From Sphingobium sp. CAP-1 (GTDB lineage Bacteria; Pseudomonadota; Alphaproteobacteria; Sphingomonadales; Sphingomonadaceae), in the NCBI RefSeq assembly GCF_009720145.1, contig NZ_CP046252.1, positions 992,001-1,056,000 of the forward strand: DNA of 64,000 nucleotides, read 5' to 3'. Below the pieces are notes generated by a model. That model did not search any database and was not told the origin of the DNA. It saw only the letters and a program-made list of their open reading frames with translations. Below are positions 14,726 to 23,009 of this stretch, in pieces. The position numbers were made by a program, and so were the translations under genes. Within the stretch, counting starts at the first letter, position 1; each line of letters begins with the position of its first letter.

Positions 14726-16315
14726 ATGAACGAGGCGGTGGGCGGCGATTATGTGATGGACGCGAAGCGGGACCGGCTGGTCATCACCGCGTCGGCGCTG
14801 GGCACCGTGTTCGAATGGTATGATTTCTATATTTATGGTGTGCTGGCGCCGATTATCGGGCGGACTTTCTTTCCGACCGACAATCCGACCGTGGAATTGC
14901 TCTATACGCTGGCGGGGTTCGCCATCGGTTTCGCTTTTCGGCCGATCGGGGCGATGCTGTTCGGTTATCTGGGCGACCGGCTGGGGCGCAAATATACGTT
15001 TCTGGCCACCATCGTCCTGATGGGGCTGGCGACCGCGGGCGTGGGGCTGACGCCGTCGGCGGCGAGCATCGGCGTCGCCGCGCCCATCATCCTGATCGCG
15101 CTGCGGATCGCGCAGGGGCTGGCGCTGGGCGGCGAATATGGCGGGGCGGCCATCTATGTCGCGGAACATGCGCCGCCGGAAAAGCGCGGTTTTTACACCA
15201 GCTTCATTCAGGCGGGGGTGATTGGCGGCTTCGTCCTGTCGCTGATCGTCGTGGTCGGCACGCAGGCGATCGTCGGGCCGGCGCTGTGGGCGGCGTGGGG
15301 ATGGCGCATCCCGTTCATCCTGTCGCTGGCATTGCTGGGCATATCGCTGTGGATGCGGCTGATGCTGCGCGAAAGCCCGGTCTTTACCGCGATGAAGGCG
15401 GCGGGGGCGCAAGCGAAGAATCCGCTCAAGGAAGCCTTTACCGCGCCGGGCAACAAAAGGCGGATGCTGGTGGCGATGATCGGCATCGCGGCGGGCTTTA
15501 CCGTCATCGCCTATACGGTGATGTTCCAGGCGCTCTATTTCCTGCAAAACGGGCTGCATGTCGCACCGGGCATGGCGCAGTTACTGGTCGGCGGCAGCGC
15601 CTTTTTCGGGGTGGCGAGCTTCGTCTTTTTCGGCTGGCTGTCCGACCGGATCGGGCGCAAGCCGCCGATCCTGATCGGCTATGCGCTGGTGCTGCTGCTG
15701 GCGCTGCCGCTCTATCAATTTATGGGGCGGACGGCGAACCCGGCGCTGGAGGCGGCGGCCGCGCGCGCGCCAGTGGTGGTGAGCGGGCCGGATTGCCATT
15801 TCGCCCCCTTCGCCAAGGTGCAGCCGACCGCCTGCGGCAAGCTGCTCGATCATTTTTCCAAGCGCGGCATCCCCTATGCGAAGCAGGATGCAGCCGCGCC
15901 TGCCGTCCTGATCGGCGGGGCGGCGGTGGCCGATCATAGCCCGGCCGGGCTGGACGCGGCGCTGGCGGCGGGCGGCTATCCGGCGGGCGTGGTGACACCC
16001 GACTGGCCGCGCGCGCTGGCGCTGTTCGGCGCGCTGCTGTTGCTGTGGACGCTGTCGGGCGCGACCTATGGACCGGTGGCGGCGTTGCTGTCGGAATATT
16101 TCCCGGCGCGCATCCGCTATTCGTCGCTGTCCATCCCCTATCATATCGGCACCGGCTATTTCGGCGGGTTCCTGCCGCTGGTCAGCCAATATATCGTGGC
16201 GCGGACGGGCGATCCCTATGCCGGGCTATGGTATACGCTGGCGGTGGTGGCGCTGGCGCTGCTGACTTGCCTGATCGGATTGCCCGAAACGAAGGGCCGC
16301 CCCCTCGACGCCTGA
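14726..16315 (+). CDS. MFS transporter, metabolite:H+ symporter (MHS) type
   Basis: This is a 529-residue membrane protein from the ATG at 14726, which follows GGGGGCAGG. Longer in-frame starts lack a ribosome-binding site. The N-terminus FEWYDFYIYG and GYLGDRLGRKYT are hallmarks of the MHS (ProP/KgtP/ShiA) group. A second DRIGRK loop marks the start of the C-terminal half. About 90 polar residues (from NPALEAAAAR to VTPDWPR) with two Cys interrupt the C-terminal half between membrane segments, giving a large soluble loop not seen in short MHS carriers. The substrate cannot be inferred. Alanine racemase follows 25 bases later on the same strand. Confidence 0.88.
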   Translation: MNEAVGGDYVMDAKRDRLVITASALGTVFEWYDFYIYGVLAPIIGRTFFPTDNPTVELLYTLAGFAIGFAFRPIGAMLFGYLGDRLGRKYTFLATIVLMGLATAGVGLTPSAASIGVAAPIILIALRIAQGLALGGEYGGAAIYVAEHAPPEKRGFYTSFIQAGVIGGFVLSLIVVVGTQAIVGPALWAAWGWRIPFILSLALLGISLWMRLMLRESPVFTAMKAAGAQAKNPLKEAFTAPGNKRRMLVAMIGIAAGFTVIAYTVMFQALYFLQNGLHVAPGMAQLLVGGSAFFGVASFVFFGWLSDRIGRKPPILIGYALVLLLALPLYQFMGRTANPALEAAAARAPVVVSGPDCHFAPFAKVQPTACGKLLDHFSKRGIPYAKQDAAAPAVLIGGAAVADHSPAGLDAALAAGGYPAGVVTPDWPRALALFGALLLLWTLSGATYGPVAALLSEYFPARIRYSSLSIPYHIGTGYFGGFLPLVSQYIVARTGDPYAGLWYTLAVVALALLTCLIGLPETKGRPLDA

Positions 16316-16340
16316 AAGCGGGCGCGCTATCGGCAGCGGG

Positions 16341-17387
16341 ATGCATCCCTATATCGCTCCGCTGCGCCTGCGCCTGAATGGCGAGGCGCTGATTTCCAAC
16401 TGGCGCTGGCTGTCGGCGATGAGCGGCGGCGCGGCGTGCGGCGCGGCGATCAAGGCGGACGGGTACGGGCTGGGCGCGGCGGAGGTCATGACCCGGCTGA
16501 TGCGTGCGGGATGCCGGGATTTCTTCGTATCCAACTGGGGTGAGGCGGCGCGGGTCGAGCCGCTGCTGGCGGACGGCGTGAACCTGTCCGTGCTGCATGG
16601 CGTGCGCGCGGAGGATATGGTGCAGGCGCTGGCGTCGCGGGCGCGGCCGGTGCTTTGCACGCCGTTGCAGGTCGCGCGCTGGCGGGATGCCGGGGGCGGG
16701 ACGTGCGATGTGATGGTCGATACCGGCATGAACCGGCTGGGACTGGACTGGCGCGGCGACGTGGCGGCGGCGGTCGCGGGGCTGGAGATCGGGACGCTGA
16801 TGAGCCATCTTGCCTCGGCGGATGAGGATGTCGCGCTCAATGCGACGCAGCGGGAGCGGTTCGTCGGGGTGCGGGGCGCGGTGGCGGCTGCGCGCTACAG
16901 CCTGGCGAACAGCGCGGGCATCTGTCTGGGCGATGCGTATCGGTTCGATCTGACCCGGCCGGGGCTGGCGCTTTATGGCGGCATCCCACGCGCGTCGGCC
17001 GGCGGACATATCCGCCCCGTCGTGCAACCGCAGGCGCAGGTGTTGCAGCGTCGCCGGCTGATGGCGGGCGACGCGATCGGCTATAACGCCACCTTTACCG
17101 CGCAGCGCGACCATGAGGTGGCGATCCTCAATCTGGGCTATGCCGACGGCTATCTGCGCGGCTTTTCCGGCAGGGGCGCGGTGCTGCTGGAGGACGCGCG
17201 GCTGCCGCTGCTGGGGCGGGTGTCGATGGACCTGATCGCGGTGGATGTCAGCGCGCGGCCCGATGTGGCGGAGGGCGACTGGCTGACGATCGACTATGCG
17301 CTGCCGGAGGCTGCGGCGGCGTCTGGCCTGTCGCAATATGAGTTGCTGACGGGACTGGGCGCGCGGTTCGACCGGCTGTGGGAATGA
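16341..17387 (+). CDS. alr: Alanine racemase
   Basis: This is a 348-residue PLP enzyme making D-alanine for peptidoglycan. The PLP lysine is K38 in AIKADGYGLGA, the catalytic tyrosine is Y248 in IGYNATF, and GRVSMDLIAVDV and NLGYADGY complete the C-terminal beta domain. MVDTGMNRLG and LANSAGI are also conserved. The protein is slightly shorter than usual (about 360 residues) but complete. The start at 16341 lacks a strong ribosome-binding site and lies 25 bases after the transporter, so coupled expression is plausible. A hairpin terminator follows immediately. Confidence 0.94.
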   Translation: MHPYIAPLRLRLNGEALISNWRWLSAMSGGAACGAAIKADGYGLGAAEVMTRLMRAGCRDFFVSNWGEAARVEPLLADGVNLSVLHGVRAEDMVQALASRARPVLCTPLQVARWRDAGGGTCDVMVDTGMNRLGLDWRGDVAAAVAGLEIGTLMSHLASADEDVALNATQRERFVGVRGAVAAARYSLANSAGICLGDAYRFDLTRPGLALYGGIPRASAGGHIRPVVQPQAQVLQRRRLMAGDAIGYNATFTAQRDHEVAILNLGYADGYLRGFSGRGAVLLEDARLPLLGRVSMDLIAVDVSARPDVAEGDWLTIDYALPEAAAASGLSQYELLTGLGARFDRLWE

Positions 17388-17390
17388 AAA

Positions 17391-17420
17391 AAGGCCGCCG
17401 ATCTTTCGACCGGCGGCCTT
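17391..17420. terminator. Bidirectional hairpin after alr
   Basis: AAGGCCGCCG (17391-17400) pairs with CGGCGGCCTT (17411-17420) over a 10-base loop. The run of A residues just before it gives a T-run for transcripts coming from the - strand thiolase gene. On the + strand it ends alr. Confidence 0.8.
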
Positions 17421-17440
17421 CCTTGTCAGTCCTGAACGTT

Positions 17441-17532
17441 TAGAGCGCGCTGCGTTAAATCAGACGCAGGACGCGCGCTCTAGTTTTTTGTTTTCGCATC
17501 GTCTTATGCGCAAAACCGGTTCCCACTTTTGC
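17441..17532. repeat. Dispersed repeat with terminator-like hairpin
   Basis: TAGAGCGCGC and GCGCGCTCTA (17441-17450 and 17473-17482) enclose a smaller TGCGT/ACGCA hairpin and are followed by a T-rich run (17484-17494). After this comes GCGCAAAACCGGTTCCCAC, then TTTTGCGCACGATGC, a sequence often seen in intergenic DNA of alphaproteobacteria. It lies between convergent genes and can stop + strand transcription. Confidence 0.65.
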
Positions 17533-17541
17533 GCACGATGC

Positions 17542-18714
17542 TCAGCGTTCGATGCACATGGCGACGCCCATGCCGCCGCCGATGCACAGGGTGGCAAGAC
17601 CCTTCTTCGCGTCGCGCTTGGCCATTTCATAGAGCAGGGTGGTCAGCACGCGCGCGCCCGACGCGCCGATCGGGTGGCCGATGGCGATCGCGCCGCCATT
17701 GACGTTGAGCTTTTCGGGATCGAAGCCCAGTTCCTGACCGACCGACAGCGCCTGCGCCGCGAAGGCTTCGTTCGCTTCGATGAGGTCGAGGTCGGCGACC
17801 GACCAGCCCGCCTTGGCCAGCGCCTTGCGGCTGGCCGGGGCCGGGCCGATGCCCATGATCGCCGGATCGACGCCCGCCGTGGCGAAGCCGGCGATCCGGC
17901 CCAGCACGGTCGCGCCACGCTTGGCGGCGGCGTCGGCGGTCATCAGCACCAGCGCGGCGGCGCCGTCGTTGAGGCCGCTGGCATTGCCGGCGGTGACGGT
18001 GCCGTCCTTCTTGAAGGCGGGCTTGAGGCTCTGCATCGCCGCGATCGTGGCGCCGGCGCGGATATATTCGTCATGCTCGACGATGGTGTCGCCCTTGCGG
18101 CCCTTGATCGTGACCGGCACGATTTCGTCGGCAAAGCGGCCGGCGGCGCGGGCGGCTTCGGCCTTGTTCTGGCTGGCGACGGCGAATTCGTCCTGCGCTT
18201 CACGGCTGATCTGATATTTTTCCGCCAGATTTTCGGCGGTGATGCCCATATGATAGCCGTTGAACGCGTCGGTCAAGCCGTCATGGATCATCGTGTCGAT
18301 CAGCGACACCGGACCCATTTTCGCGCCAGAGCGCAGGAACTGGGCATGGGGCGCCATCGACATGCTTTCCTGCCCGCCCGCGACCATGATATCGGCGTCG
18401 CCCACGCGAATGGCCTGGGCCGCCAGCGCGACCGCGCGCAGGCCCGAACCGCAAAGCTGGTTGAGGCCGATGGCCGTGCGCTCCACCGGGATACCGGCAT
18501 TGACCGCCGCCTGACGGGCGGGATTTTGGCCCTGTCCGGCGGCCAGCACTTGCCCCAGGATCACTTCATCGACTTCTTCGGGGGCCACGGCGGCTTGCGC
18601 CAGCGCGGCGAGGATTGCCTGGCGACCGAGTTCATGCGGAGGAACCGAACCGAAAGCGCCCAGGAAGCTGCCGACCGGCGTGCGCTTGGCGGCGGTAATG
18701 ACGATGTCTGACAA
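17542..18714 (-). CDS. Acetyl-CoA C-acetyltransferase (thiolase)
   Basis: This is a 390-residue biosynthetic-type thiolase that condenses two acetyl-CoA to acetoacetyl-CoA, the first step towards polyhydroxybutyrate, or cleaves it. The acyl-accepting cysteine is C88 (LNQLCGSGLRAV), the catalytic His is in NGGAIAIGHPIGASGARV, and the second Cys is in ATLCIGGGMGVAM. I favour the TTG start at 18714: the protein then begins MSDIVITAAKRTPVG as in homologues, and AGGA lies eight bases upstream. An ATG 15 bases earlier (18729) lacks such a site. It lies next to a PhaC-like gene and phaR, supporting a role in storage-polymer metabolism. Confidence 0.93.
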   Translation of the reverse strand: MSDIVITAAKRTPVGSFLGAFGSVPPHELGRQAILAALAQAAVAPEEVDEVILGQVLAAGQGQNPARQAAVNAGIPVERTAIGLNQLCGSGLRAVALAAQAIRVGDADIMVAGGQESMSMAPHAQFLRSGAKMGPVSLIDTMIHDGLTDAFNGYHMGITAENLAEKYQISREAQDEFAVASQNKAEAARAAGRFADEIVPVTIKGRKGDTIVEHDEYIRAGATIAAMQSLKPAFKKDGTVTAGNASGLNDGAAALVLMTADAAAKRGATVLGRIAGFATAGVDPAIMGIGPAPASRKALAKAGWSVADLDLIEANEAFAAQALSVGQELGFDPEKLNVNGGAIAIGHPIGASGARVLTTLLYEMAKRDAKKGLATLCIGGGMGVAMCIER

Positions 18715-18764
18715 AGGCGTGATCCTCATTCTTGGTGGATATATTCTCGCAGCCGCACATAGCA

Positions 18765-19853
18765 TCACCCGCCATGGCTGGAAAGCCAAAGGGAGAGCGG
18801 TTCCCACAGCTTTTCGCGGCCGCCGCCGCCGACCACCATGCCGACATGGCCGAGCGAGAGGCGTCGTTCTTCTCGCAGGCGCGGTCCGGCCCCGGCAGGG
18901 ACGATGCGGTCGGTGGTGGAGACGATCGAGAGGCTGGGGCAATCGAGCGCGGCGGGATCAACGGCCTGCCCCCCTATCGTCCAGCGCCCGCGACCGCTGG
19001 CGTTGCCGGCATAGAAGGATTCGAACAGGTCGCGCCCTGCGGCATAGGTCAGCGCCGCGCCGCCGTTGGCCCAGTCCTCCACCGCGAGAAAAGCGCGCTC
19101 CGCATCCGATCCGGCGGGCGCGTCGGCGAAAAGCGCATATTTGCGGATCGTGCGTGCCGGGTCCATCGCCCAGAAGCCCGATTGCAGCACCTCCATCGGC
19201 ACATAGCCGATCCGTTCGCACATCGGCTTTGCATTGCGCCACAAGCCATCGATCAGGGCGAGGTCGGCGGATGGGAAGGCATTGAAGCGCCACGGGGCGG
19301 CGATCGTCGCCAGGGCGGGGAAGGGCTGCAATGCTGCGGCGCCCAGCGCCAGGCTGCCGCCCAGGCAATAGCCGACCAGGATTGGCGGGCGGGGCAAGGC
19401 GGCGAGCATCGGCAGGAGCCGATAGGTGACATGGCCGTCCAGGCCGATCGCGGCGTCTTGCGCTGTGGGCGCACCCCAGTCGACCAGATAGGCGTCATGT
19501 CCTGCTGCGGCCATGTGGCGCAGCATGGAGCGACTTTCGGACAGGTCCAGCACCTGTGGCGGGTTGATCAGGGAGGGGATGAAAACCACCGGATTTCGGC
19601 CATTTGCTGCGCCATATTGCAGCAGTCGCGCTGGTCCGGCGCTGGCGATGCAGCGGCCCTGCGGCGCGGGTGCGGGACGCCGTGCTTCCTGATATTTTCG
19701 CAGGCCCGCGAAGGCGCGTTGTCTCAGTTCGGGATTCCCCTCCGTTTCGCGCCATAAAATATTGAGAAAAAGGGGCAATGGGCGCGGGCCATGTTGCGGT
19801 GCGGCATCGCCCTGTGCTAATGCGGTAGATGCAGGTGTGGGAGAGGAATCCAT
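18765..19853 (-). CDS. PhaC-like alpha/beta hydrolase (poly-beta-hydroxybutyrate polymerase type)
   Basis: This is a 362-residue protein. The polymerase-type nucleophile is Cys, in the box G-Y-C163-L-G-G; ordinary hydrolases have Ser there. VVFIPSLINPPQVLDL, the VDWGAP segment and a C-terminal LSLGHVGM with the catalytic His are as in PHA synthases, and VSTTDRIVP holds the Asp. It is much shorter than class I PhaC (about 560-600 residues) and resembles a short class III-like form, so polymerase activity is uncertain. The proposed ATG (19853) overlaps the ATG of the divergent phaR within the tetramer CATG, which is odd. A later start cannot be excluded. Confidence 0.78.
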   Translation of the reverse strand: MDSSPTPASTALAQGDAAPQHGPRPLPLFLNILWRETEGNPELRQRAFAGLRKYQEARRPAPAPQGRCIASAGPARLLQYGAANGRNPVVFIPSLINPPQVLDLSESRSMLRHMAAAGHDAYLVDWGAPTAQDAAIGLDGHVTYRLLPMLAALPRPPILVGYCLGGSLALGAAALQPFPALATIAAPWRFNAFPSADLALIDGLWRNAKPMCERIGYVPMEVLQSGFWAMDPARTIRKYALFADAPAGSDAERAFLAVEDWANGGAALTYAAGRDLFESFYAGNASGRGRWTIGGQAVDPAALDCPSLSIVSTTDRIVPAGAGPRLREERRLSLGHVGMVVGGGGREKLWEPLSLWLSSHGG

Positions 19854-20439
19854 GACCAAATCCAAGACCGTCAATGAAGCAGAGCCGGTCGTCATCAAGA
19901 AGTACGCCAACAGGCGGCTCTATAATACCGAAACCTCCAGTTATATCACGCTGGATCTCCTGTCGCAGATGACGCGCGAAGGGCGCGAATTCGTGGTGGT
20001 CGACGCCAAGACCGGCGAGGACATCACCCATAATGTCCTGACCCAGATCATCATGGAAGAGGAGCAGCGTGGCAAGAACATGCTGCCTGTCAATTTCCTG
20101 CGCCAGTTGATTTCCATGTATGGCGATTCGATGCAGTCGATGGTGCCGCAATATCTGGAAGCATCGATGGATGCGTTCCGCAAGAATCAGCAGCAGTTTC
20201 AGGAAGCGATGAAGGGCGCGTTCGGCGGCGGCCCGCTGGCCGATATCGCCAAGCGCAACATGCAGATGTTCGAGGCCGCGGCCAGCGCCTTTGGCAATGG
20301 TGTGCCGGGAATGCCGGGCATCCCCGGCATGACGCCGCCGGCCGCGCCGACGGGGGGCGACGGGGGCAAGGATGCGGAGATCAACGATCTCAAGGCGCAA
20401 CTCGCCGCGCTCAATGCAAAGATCGACAAGCTGGGCTGA
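19852..20439 (+). CDS. phaR: Polyhydroxyalkanoate synthesis repressor PhaR
   Basis: This is a 195-residue protein. The ATG at 19852 follows GGGAGAGGAA. The N-terminal PHB/PHA accumulation regulator DNA-binding domain reads VVIKKYANRRLYNTETSSYITLDLL and FVVVDAKTGEDITHNVLTQIIMEEE. Two short PHB_acc repeats follow (LPVNFLRQLISMYGDSMQSMVPQYLEASM). The C-terminus is Pro/Gly/Met-rich and ends in a coiled-coil-like segment INDLKAQLAALNAKIDKLG. PhaR represses phasin and synthase genes and is released by binding the polymer. Its place opposite a PhaC-like gene and near a thiolase fits. Confidence 0.95.
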   Translation: MTKSKTVNEAEPVVIKKYANRRLYNTETSSYITLDLLSQMTREGREFVVVDAKTGEDITHNVLTQIIMEEEQRGKNMLPVNFLRQLISMYGDSMQSMVPQYLEASMDAFRKNQQQFQEAMKGAFGGGPLADIAKRNMQMFEAAASAFGNGVPGMPGIPGMTPPAAPTGGDGGKDAEINDLKAQLAALNAKIDKLG

Positions 20440-20445
20440 CGCGGC

Positions 20446-20795
20446 ATGGCCAAGGCCGATCGGCTGGAGCGGCTCGACACCCGTCGGGCCGAACTGGAGG
20501 TGGAGTATCGTGCGGCGCTGATCGCGGCGCTGCGCGTGACTGCCGCCGGACGCTGGGGCTGTTCGATCATCAGAAGGACAAGGCGGCGAAGGCCCGCACC
20601 GCGCCGGTGATCGACGCGCTGACCGAGATGGCGGACGAGATCGACGCGATGCGCGACACGCTGGGGCTGGAGCCGTTCGCCCTGCATCATGACTTCATGG
20701 CGGCGCGCGGTCCCGCCGCGGCCGACGCGGTGGGCGAGCCGAAGCAGGCGAAGGCGTGGCTGGAGCGGATGGGGGCGGATGCCGTCCTTGATTGA
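20446..20795 (+). pseudogene. Small conserved protein gene with a -1 frameshift
   Basis: From the ATG at 20446 the frame reads MAKADRLERLDTRRAELE through VTAAGRWG. It then runs out of phase, while the neighbouring frame continues as LFDHQKDKAAKART and goes on to EPKQAKAWLERMGADAVLD. The two parts join smoothly if one G is added to the run at 20555-20558 (four G become five), giving a continuous 116-residue product. No start codon serves the second frame before 20607. It lies directly downstream of phaR. I do not know the function; it appears to be a small helical protein. Either a real inactivating mutation or a sequencing error fits. Confidence 0.7.
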
Positions 20796-20899
20796 GGCCG
20801 GCGACTGAACGGGTCGACTGACTGAAGGGGTCGACAGGGACGGCGGGTCTGGCCTATGGCGCGCCTTTCTCCTTTCCGACTTAGCCAAGGTCCGCACCC

Positions 20900-22426
20900 G
20901 TGAAGCACGCCCTTAACGTCACCCGCGAACAGGATTTTTCCGCCTGGTATCAGGCCGTCATTTCGGAGGCCGACATGGCCGAGGAAAGCGGCGTGCGCGG
21001 CTGTATGGTCATCCGCCCCTGGGGCTATGGCATCTGGGAACGCATCCAGACCCTGCTCGACGCGCGGATCAAGCAGACGGGCCATGAAAATTGCTATTTC
21101 CCGCTGTTCATCCCGCTCAGCTATTTCGAGAAGGAAGCCGAGCATGTCGATGGCTTCGCCAAGGAAATGGCGGTCGTCACCCATCATCGGCTGATCCAGA
21201 AGGACGGCAAGCTGGTGCCCGATCCCGACGCGAAGCTGGAGGAGCCGCTGGTCGTGCGCCCCACGTCGGAGACGGTGATCGGCGCAGCGTTCAGCCGCTG
21301 GGTGCAGAGCTGGCGCGACCTGCCCGTCCTCATCAACCAGTGGGCCAATGTCGTGCGCTGGGAAATGCGCACCCGCATGTTCCTGCGCACCAGCGAATTT
21401 CTGTGGCAGGAAGGCCATACCGCGCACGCCACCGTCGATGAGGCGATGGATGAGACGATGAAGATGCTGGAAGTCTATCGCAGCTTCGCCGAGGAATGTG
21501 TCGGCCTGCCGGTGGTGGCGGGCGAGAAGCCGGAGAATGAACGCTTCCCCGGCGCGGTCGCGACCTATTCGATCGAGGCGATGATGCAGGACGGCAAGGC
21601 GTTGCAGGCCGGCACCTCGCATTTCCTGGGCACGACCTTCAGCCAGGCGCAGAATATCAAGTTCCAGAACGCCGAAGGGCAACAGGAACTGGCGCAGACG
21701 ACGAGCTGGGGCATGTCGACCCGGATGATCGGCGGCCTCATCATGGTGCATGGCGACGATGACGGGCTGCGCGTGCCGCCGCGCGTCGCGCCCTATCAGA
21801 TCGTGATCGTGCCGATGCTGCGCGATACCGACGAGGACGCCGCGATCGTGGATTATTGCACCGATCTGGTGAACCAGTTGAACGATCTGGATGTGTTCCG
21901 CGAGCCGGTGCGCGCGCTGCTCGACAAGCGCCCCGCCAAGGCGGCGACCAAGCGCTGGGGCTGGGTCAAGAAGGGCGCGCCGATCGTGATCGAGGTTGGC
22001 GGGCGCGATGTCGCGGGCGGCAATGTGTCGGTCATCCGCCGCGATCGGCTTTATCGCGCGGACGGCAAGCTGGACAGCGCGATCGTCGCCAAGGGCGATT
22101 TCGTCGCGGGCGCGAGCGCAATGCTGGCGGATATTCAGGCGTCGCTGTTCGCGGACGCCAAGGCGCGGCTGGACGGCAATATCGACCGGTCGATCACCGA
22201 TCTGGATGCGCTGAAAGCCTATTTCAAGGCCAGTAAGACGCCCGGCTGGGCGTTGGTGCAATGGAGCAAGCCTACGGGGGCTGCGCTGGAGAAGGTGGTG
22301 CAGTGGTTGAAAGGCGAGAAGCTGACGCTGCGCAATGTGCCGACGGATGCGGACGCGGCGGATGGCGCGTGCATCTTCACCGGTGGGACGGCGGTGGAGC
22401 GTGTGCTGGTGGGGCGGAGTTATTAA
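20900..22426 (+). CDS. proS: Prolyl-tRNA synthetase, archaeal/eukaryotic type
   Basis: This is a 508-residue class II synthetase charging tRNA-Pro. The start is GTG at 20900. It has the short form without the bacterial editing insertion: GCMVIRPWGYGIWERIQ (motif 1 region), EEPLVVRPTSETVI, RWEMRTRMFLRTSEFLWQEGHTAH (motif 2), and GGLIMVHGDDDGLRVPPRVAPYQIVIVPM (motif 3 and anticodon domain). A C-terminal extension ends in Tyr (GRSY), as in Thermus and archaeal enzymes, where the terminal Tyr carboxylate reaches the active site. The four zinc cysteines of that domain are not present. Whether the genome has a second, bacterial-type ProRS is not visible here. Confidence 0.95.
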   Translation: MKHALNVTREQDFSAWYQAVISEADMAEESGVRGCMVIRPWGYGIWERIQTLLDARIKQTGHENCYFPLFIPLSYFEKEAEHVDGFAKEMAVVTHHRLIQKDGKLVPDPDAKLEEPLVVRPTSETVIGAAFSRWVQSWRDLPVLINQWANVVRWEMRTRMFLRTSEFLWQEGHTAHATVDEAMDETMKMLEVYRSFAEECVGLPVVAGEKPENERFPGAVATYSIEAMMQDGKALQAGTSHFLGTTFSQAQNIKFQNAEGQQELAQTTSWGMSTRMIGGLIMVHGDDDGLRVPPRVAPYQIVIVPMLRDTDEDAAIVDYCTDLVNQLNDLDVFREPVRALLDKRPAKAATKRWGWVKKGAPIVIEVGGRDVAGGNVSVIRRDRLYRADGKLDSAIVAKGDFVAGASAMLADIQASLFADAKARLDGNIDRSITDLDALKAYFKASKTPGWALVQWSKPTGAALEKVVQWLKGEKLTLRNVPTDADAADGACIFTGGTAVERVLVGRSY

Positions 22427-22447
22427 AACTTGCAAATCCATTGAATG

Positions 22448-22484
22448 CCCGACAAATATTTAAAGATATTTGTCGGGGGTTTTT
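22448..22484 (+). terminator. Hairpin with T-run, containing the next gene's ribosome-binding site
   Basis: CCCGACAAATAT (22448-22459) pairs with ATATTTGTCGGG (22466-22477) over a six-base loop, followed by TTTTT (22480-22484). It looks like the proS terminator. The G-run of the right arm is also the only ribosome-binding site for the ATG at 22485. Confidence 0.8.
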
Positions 22485-23009
22485 ATGTCTGCACCATTTG
22501 GCATTAGCCTGTTTGCTGATTTGGTTGATTTCGAAGTTATCGAAGACCTTGGTCAAGGCAAGTTTCGTGTTGCAGCGCCTAAACCGCATCCAGCCTTCAA
22601 CGATTATTTTGTCGAAGCCACCGATGGCTTGGGTGTTGTATGGATCAAGGCAAATTCGTCTGTTTTGAATATTGATGCATTTGGCCATGCGCTCACCGCA
22701 CCCACCGACAAGATAGCCGATCAAATTAAGCTGAAATATGGCAAGCCACAGAAAAACGACTTCTTGATGCCTGGCTCGATTTGGGATGGAGCGCAATATT
22801 GGCTAAGCGGCTTAGAAGCCAAGGAACGTTTCTACAGCTACATATGGGATCGTAAGAACGTAGCAGGATTACCTGACGACATAGATACGATTTACGTTGG
22901 TGCTGCTGCATATGGCGGTGGCGAAGGCGCTGTTGCAGTTGAATATGCTTCAACTAAAATGCATCTCGCTGAAAAGGAGCGAGATGCAAAATTAGCCGAT
23001 CTGTTTTAG
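22485..23009 (+). CDS. Hypothetical protein, AT-rich, likely acquired
   Basis: This is a 174-residue protein from the ATG at 22485. GGGGG lies six bases upstream, inside the terminator-like hairpin. I do not recognise a family. It has no signal peptide or transmembrane segment, and is mixed alpha/beta with aromatic-rich stretches (GSIWDGAQYWLSGLEAKERFYSYIWD) and a Gly/Ala turn region (YVGAAAYGGGEGAVAVEY). GC content is about 45%, far below the flanking proS and hslU. Codon use is also unlike its neighbours, which suggests horizontal transfer. It is convergent with hslU, whose stop directly abuts its own. A role in defence or as cargo is possible but not shown by the sequence. Confidence 0.75.
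   Translation: MSAPFGISLFADLVDFEVIEDLGQGKFRVAAPKPHPAFNDYFVEATDGLGVVWIKANSSVLNIDAFGHALTAPTDKIADQIKLKYGKPQKNDFLMPGSIWDGAQYWLSGLEAKERFYSYIWDRKNVAGLPDDIDTIYVGAAAYGGGEGAVAVEYASTKMHLAEKERDAKLADLF

Noticed and set aside
17441..17532. Small RNA gene between alr and the thiolase gene
   Set aside because: The sequence matches a dispersed alphaproteobacterial repeat with terminator-like features, and no promoter of its own is evident.
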